The position numbers and the translations under genes were made by a program. The notes beneath the pieces are model-generated. The model worked only from the letters and a program-made list of their open reading frames with translations, was not told where the DNA came from and did not search any database. Source: Achromobacter denitrificans NBRC 15125 (GTDB lineage Bacteria > Pseudomonadota > Gammaproteobacteria > Burkholderiales > Burkholderiaceae_B). Taken from it: DNA of 64,000 nucleotides. The stretch's first letter is position 1, and each line of letters starts with the position of its first letter. Of this stretch, positions 60,704 through 64,000 are shown piece by piece. The stretch is from positions 1 to 64,000 of the forward strand of contig NZ_BCTQ01000027.1 in assembly GCF_001571365.1 (NCBI RefSeq), read 5' to 3'.

Positions 60704-60823
60704 CGTCCTGGGCGGGACCCAGGCAGCGTCCACGGCATCAGGGCAAGGTGGACCGCGAACGGCGTACAGACCGATGGCGGCGGCAAGACGAAGCACCATT
60801 ACATCAAGTCTGGAGACAAAGGA

Positions 60824-62020
60824 ATGAAAATGCAGAAGCAGCTTTCCCGCATCGCCTGCGCGGCCGCGTTCGTGGCCATGGCCCAGGGCGCGTGGGCGCA
60901 GGCCGACATCAAGATCGGCTACAACAGCGACATGTCCGCCAGCGGCTCGGCCGACTTCGGCGTGTCGGCGCTGTCGGGGGCCAGGCAGGCCGCCGAGGAA
61001 ATCAACGCCGCAGGAGGCGTCCTGGGACGCAAGCTGGTCATCGTGGCGCGCGATGACGTGGGTTCGCCGCCCAAGTCCATCCAGAACGCCAACGAGCTGG
61101 TGGACAACGAGAAGGTCGTCGCCATGCTGGGCGGGGTGAACTCGGGCAATATGCTGGCCTGGCTGCACATCGTGCAGCAGAAGAAGGTGCCCACGATTTC
61201 CCCGTCGGCCACCGCCACCGAGATCACCAACCGCTACAGCAAGGAGCCCGCGAACTACATCTTCCGCGTGTCCATGCGCGACCTGGACCAGATCACGCTG
61301 CTTGCCGCCTACGCGGCCAAGGCGACCAAGAACAAGAAGATCGCCATCATCGCCGACACCACCGGCTACGGGCAGCAGGGCGCGAAGGATGCCGCGCACG
61401 TGCTGGGCCTGTATGGCATCACGCCGGTGGCCAACGAGAAGTTCGGCCCGAAGGACACGGACATGTCCTCGCAGCTGAACAAGATCAAGGCCGCCGGGGC
61501 GGATACCGTCATCGTCTACGCGCTGGCCGACGCCAACGGCCACCTGATGCGCAGCCAGGAGAAGATCAACTACTTCCCGGTCACGCTGGGTTCCTGGGCC
61601 AACCTCAGCCCTCCGTTCCTGCGCATCGCGGGGCCGGAACTGGCCAAGAAAATGATCTTCACGGCGTCCATCACCGAAGATTCCACGCCGCAGTCGCGCG
61701 CGCTCTACGACGCGATCATGAAAAAGGAAGGCAAGCTGCCCACCTACGTGTTCGCGGCGCATGCCTATGACTCGGTCAAGGTCCTCGCGGCCGCGATGAC
61801 CCAGGCCCAGTCCACGGACGGCGAAAAGGTGCAGCAGGCGCTGGACAAGCTGGGCAAGGTCGACGGCGTGATCAAGACCTACGCGCCGGCCTTCACCAAG
61901 GAGAACCACGAGGCCCTGTCGTACCGCGACTTTCGCCTGGTGCGCTGGATCGACGGCAAGGTGGTGACGGTGGACGACGAGGTCAGCCGCGGCATCAAGC
62001 CGGACGAACTCAAGCAATAA
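60824..62020 (+). CDS. ABC transporter substrate-binding protein (LivK/Peripla_BP_6 type)
   Basis: A 398-residue periplasmic binding protein with a signal peptide (IACAAAFVAMAQGAWAQA, cleavage near residue 26). Family motifs are IKIGYNSDMSASGSADFG, ARQAAEEINAAGGVLG and AMLGGVNSGNMLAWL. GGAGACAAAGGA precedes the start. It lies 120 bases after the E2 gene with no permease or ATPase genes, so it either borrows a transporter or serves as an orphan receptor for the compound degraded by the E1/E2 operon. Confidence 0.9.
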   Translation: MKMQKQLSRIACAAAFVAMAQGAWAQADIKIGYNSDMSASGSADFGVSALSGARQAAEEINAAGGVLGRKLVIVARDDVGSPPKSIQNANELVDNEKVVAMLGGVNSGNMLAWLHIVQQKKVPTISPSATATEITNRYSKEPANYIFRVSMRDLDQITLLAAYAAKATKNKKIAIIADTTGYGQQGAKDAAHVLGLYGITPVANEKFGPKDTDMSSQLNKIKAAGADTVIVYALADANGHLMRSQEKINYFPVTLGSWANLSPPFLRIAGPELAKKMIFTASITEDSTPQSRALYDAIMKKEGKLPTYVFAAHAYDSVKVLAAAMTQAQSTDGEKVQQALDKLGKVDGVIKTYAPAFTKENHEALSYRDFRLVRWIDGKVVTVDDEVSRGIKPDELKQ

Positions 62021-62027
62021 GCCGCGC

Positions 62028-62041
62028 GGCGGGCGCCCGCC
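62028..62041. terminator. GC-rich palindrome between convergent genes
   Basis: GGCGGGCGCCCGCC is a perfect 14-base palindrome in the 27-base gap between the binding-protein stop and the LysR stop. It may stop transcription from both sides, but there is no T-run. Confidence 0.4.
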
Positions 62042-62047
62042 CGGCGG

Positions 62048-62938
62048 TCAGGGCTGGCGCTTGCTGAGGTGGTTGACGAAGAGCTTGGCCGCCGTGGGCA
62101 GGGCGTCGAAGGCGCGCACGCAGATCTGGATCTGGCGCCGGGCCCACGGTTCCGACAGCGGGATGATGCGGATGTCGAACATGACCGAGTAGCGGCGGGC
62201 GATGTCCAGCGGCAGCACGCCGATGCCCAGCCCGGAATTCACCATGAAGCACAGCGCATCGAAGCCGGTGACCTGCACCTTGAGCTGGATGTTGCGCTTT
62301 TCGTCGCTGGCGGCGTTGGACAGGATGCGGTTGATGGCGCTGCCCCGGTGCAGCCCGACGAAGTCGTGTTCGAGGGCGTCGGCGAAGCGGAAGCCGGGCC
62401 TGTCCTGCAAGGGATGGTCGGCGGGCACCACCAGCGCCAGGGTGTCTTCGCGGTAGGGGTAGATCTCCACGTCGTGGTCGGGCGCGGTGCCCGAGAAAAT
62501 GCCTACGTCCGCGGCGTTCTCGGCCACCGACTTGATGATGGTCGAGGTGATCTTCTCTTCCAGGTCCACCTGGACGTTCGGGTAGTCGTTCAGGAAGAGC
62601 TTGATGTCCTGGGGCAGGAACTGGGTGATGGCGGAGATATTGGCGTGCACCCGGATGAACCCGCGCAGGCCGCGCGAATAGTCGCGCATGTGCACGGAGA
62701 TTTCGTCCAGTTCGTGCAGGGCGCGACGCGCCATGGTGGACAGGGCGATGCCGGCGGGAGTGGGGCGGATGCCCTTGTTGGTGCGGATCAGCAGCCGGAT
62801 CTTGAGGTTCTCTTCCAGCTCGCTGATGCGCTTGCTGATCGCGGCCGCGGCGATGTGCTCGTGTTCGGCCGCGGCGGCGATGGTGCCCTGCTCGACCACG
62901 CTGATGAAGAGCTTGAGGGAGGTGGGATCGAGACGCAT
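62048..62938 (-). CDS. LysR family transcriptional regulator
   Basis: A 296-residue LysR protein. The helix-turn-helix is LDPTSLKLFISVVEQGTIAAAA and AAAISKRISELEENLKIRLL. The effector domain starts near residue 90 (IRVHANISAITQFLPQDI). It is divergent from the aldehyde dehydrogenase gene and may regulate it. The 189-base gap between them shows no obvious repeat or strong promoter. Confidence 0.9.
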   Translation of the reverse strand: MRLDPTSLKLFISVVEQGTIAAAAEHEHIAAAAISKRISELEENLKIRLLIRTNKGIRPTPAGIALSTMARRALHELDEISVHMRDYSRGLRGFIRVHANISAITQFLPQDIKLFLNDYPNVQVDLEEKITSTIIKSVAENAADVGIFSGTAPDHDVEIYPYREDTLALVVPADHPLQDRPGFRFADALEHDFVGLHRGSAINRILSNAASDEKRNIQLKVQVTGFDALCFMVNSGLGIGVLPLDIARRYSVMFDIRIIPLSEPWARRQIQICVRAFDALPTAAKLFVNHLSKRQP

Positions 62939-63127
62939 GGCGGGGCGGGCGGAAAAAGCGGACGAGACGGCCCATTGTAGCGAAGCGAGGTTTTGTCATC
63001 GCGAACGGCGATGGCGGCATCGCTAATGACTGCTGTTGCGGAGGCGGCCGCCAGGGCTATCCTCCCCAAAAAATTTCCCCCGCTCCGGCGCGGACGGTGC
63101 GGAAGACGATGGATGGAGCGCGAGACA

Positions 63128-64000
63128 ATGAATCTGCAGAACAGCCAGCTGCTGCGGCAGCAGGCGTATATCGGCGGCACCTGGTGCGATGCCGATGACC
63201 GGGCCACCATCACGGTGCGCAACCCCTACGACGCAAGCGTGCTGGGCACGGTGCCCAACCTGGGCCAGGCCGAGACCGCGCGCGCCATCGCCGCAGCCGA
63301 CGACGCCCTGCCGGCCTGGCGCGCCAAGACGGGCAAGGAACGCGGCGCCATCCTGCGCAAGTGGCATGCCCTGATCGAGGCCCACGCCGACGACCTGGCC
63401 CTGCTGCTGACCATGGAACAGGGCAAGCCGCTGGCGGAAGCCCGCGGCGAACTGAACTACGCGCTTTCCTTCGTGGAGTGGTTCGCGGAAGAAGCCAAGC
63501 GCGTCTATGGCGACGTGCTTCCCCCCACCCGCGGCGACCAGCGCATGCTGGCCATCCGCCAGCCCGTGGGCGTGTGCGCCGCGATCATCGCCTGGAACTT
63601 CCCCTCGGCCCTGGTCACGCGCAAGGTCAGCCCGGCGCTGGCCGCCGGCTGCACGGTGGTGCTCAAGCCGTCCGAGCTGACGCCCTTCACCGCGCTGGCC
63701 CTGGCCTGGCTGGGCGAGCAGGCCGGCATTCCGCCGGGCGTGCTCAACGTCGTCATCGGCGACCCCGCGCCCATCGGCACGGAGCTCACCCGCAATCCGA
63801 CGGTGCGCAAGCTGACCTTCACCGGGTCCACGCAGACCGGCCGCCTGCTGATGGAGCAAAGCGCCTCCAACATCAAGAAGCTGTCGCTGGAACTGGGTGG
63901 CAACGCGCCGTTCATCGTGTTCGAGGACGCCGACCTGGACGAGGCCGTGCAGGGGCTGGTGCTGTCCAAGTTCCGCAACGCCGGCCAGACCTGCGTCTGC
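63128..64000 (+). CDS. Succinate-semialdehyde-type aldehyde dehydrogenase (3' end beyond window)
   Basis: The first 291 residues of an aldehyde dehydrogenase of the GabD type; the frame is still open at the window edge. Motifs present are NPYDASVLGTVPN, TMEQGKPLAEARGEL, PVGVCAAIIAWNFPSALVTR, FTGSTQTGRLL, the general base in LSLELGGNAPFIVF and the nucleophile in FRNAGQTCVC at the very end. Full-length relatives are about 480 residues, so roughly 190 are missing. GabD (succinate semialdehyde, NADP) fits the pattern best, but related semialdehyde dehydrogenases cannot be excluded. GGAG lies upstream of ATG 63128. Confidence 0.88.
   Translation, partial: MNLQNSQLLRQQAYIGGTWCDADDRATITVRNPYDASVLGTVPNLGQAETARAIAAADDALPAWRAKTGKERGAILRKWHALIEAHADDLALLLTMEQGKPLAEARGELNYALSFVEWFAEEAKRVYGDVLPPTRGDQRMLAIRQPVGVCAAIIAWNFPSALVTRKVSPALAAGCTVVLKPSELTPFTALALAWLGEQAGIPPGVLNVVIGDPAPIGTELTRNPTVRKLTFTGSTQTGRLLMEQSASNIKKLSLELGGNAPFIVFEDADLDEAVQGLVLSKFRNAGQTCVC

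Noticed and set aside
59480..62017. An 845-codon open frame on the minus strand
   Set aside because: It mirrors the E2 and binding-protein genes, both with intact motifs on the plus strand.
1..64000. CRISPR arrays, tRNA or rRNA genes, insertion sequences and phage genes
   Set aside because: No regular short repeats, no cloverleaf or rRNA sequence, and no transposase, integrase or phage motifs were seen on either strand by eye.

Overview
The window is about two thirds G+C. It is packed with short catabolic operons, each paired with its own regulator (MarR, IclR, GntR and LysR types) and its own uptake system. Three Bug-type tripartite tricarboxylate receptors, several CoA-thioester enzymes and many short-chain dehydrogenases point to a betaproteobacterium of the Alcaligenaceae (Bordetella/Achromobacter type). 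That assignment is an inference from gene content. No rRNA, tRNA, CRISPR array, insertion sequence or phage gene was seen. It looks like ordinary chromosome rich in accessory metabolism.

Layout. (1) 44-14055: a CoA-thioester degradation locus. A left-reading operon holds enoyl-CoA hydratase, a FadH-like flavoenzyme, a second crotonase and MarR. To its right are a Bug receptor and then a right-reading operon of CoA transferase, acyl-CoA dehydrogenase, MaoC-like protein, BadH-like dehydrogenase and a second Bug receptor, closed by a strong terminator. An AcuI-like reductase, an IclR regulator, an alpha-methylacyl-CoA racemase and a thioesterase complete it. Three promoters here share one operator design: three TGAAC-type half-sites starting one base after the -10 box. 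A weaker copy lies beside the IclR gene. (2) 14473-17984: a two-component pair and two small exported proteins. (3) 18098-28493: a divergent locus around a GntR gene. One arm carries an isocitrate-lyase-family enzyme, two SDRs and a Bug receptor. The other carries an aconitase-like protein, a dihydropyrimidinase, an isochorismatase-type hydrolase and a CobW GTPase. (4) 28498-37397: a branched-chain-type ABC importer operon with a GntR gene, an SCP2-like/alpha-beta hydrolase fusion and a lactonase-like protein, divergent from a carboxymuconolactone-decarboxylase-like gene and a 3-hydroxyisobutyrate-dehydrogenase-like gene. (5) 37744-41875: a tightly overlapping cell-envelope operon with a HAD phosphatase, a decaprenyl-phosphate phosphoribosyltransferase, an SMR-like membrane protein and two tandem paralogous membrane proteins. 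(6) 42036-48814: a complete L-threonate/D-erythronate operon (otnC, transporter, otnI, denD, ltnD, otnK) with a GntR regulator. (7) 48919-52410: LysR, MHS transporter and an M14-like peptidase. (8) 52649-54815: a Zur-type operator and a ZnuD-like zinc receptor. (9) 55061-62020: a 2-oxoacid/acyloin dehydrogenase locus with fused E1, E2, two SDRs, GntR and a periplasmic binding protein. (10) 62048-64000: LysR and the first part of a succinate-semialdehyde-type aldehyde dehydrogenase cut by the window end.

The strongest candidates for undescribed biology are the shared promoter-operator design of locus 1, the aconitase/lyase/hydantoinase combination of locus 3 with its altered aconitase active site, and the predicted polyprenyl-phospho-ribose module of locus 5. 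Functions are inferred from sequence motifs; no database search was possible.
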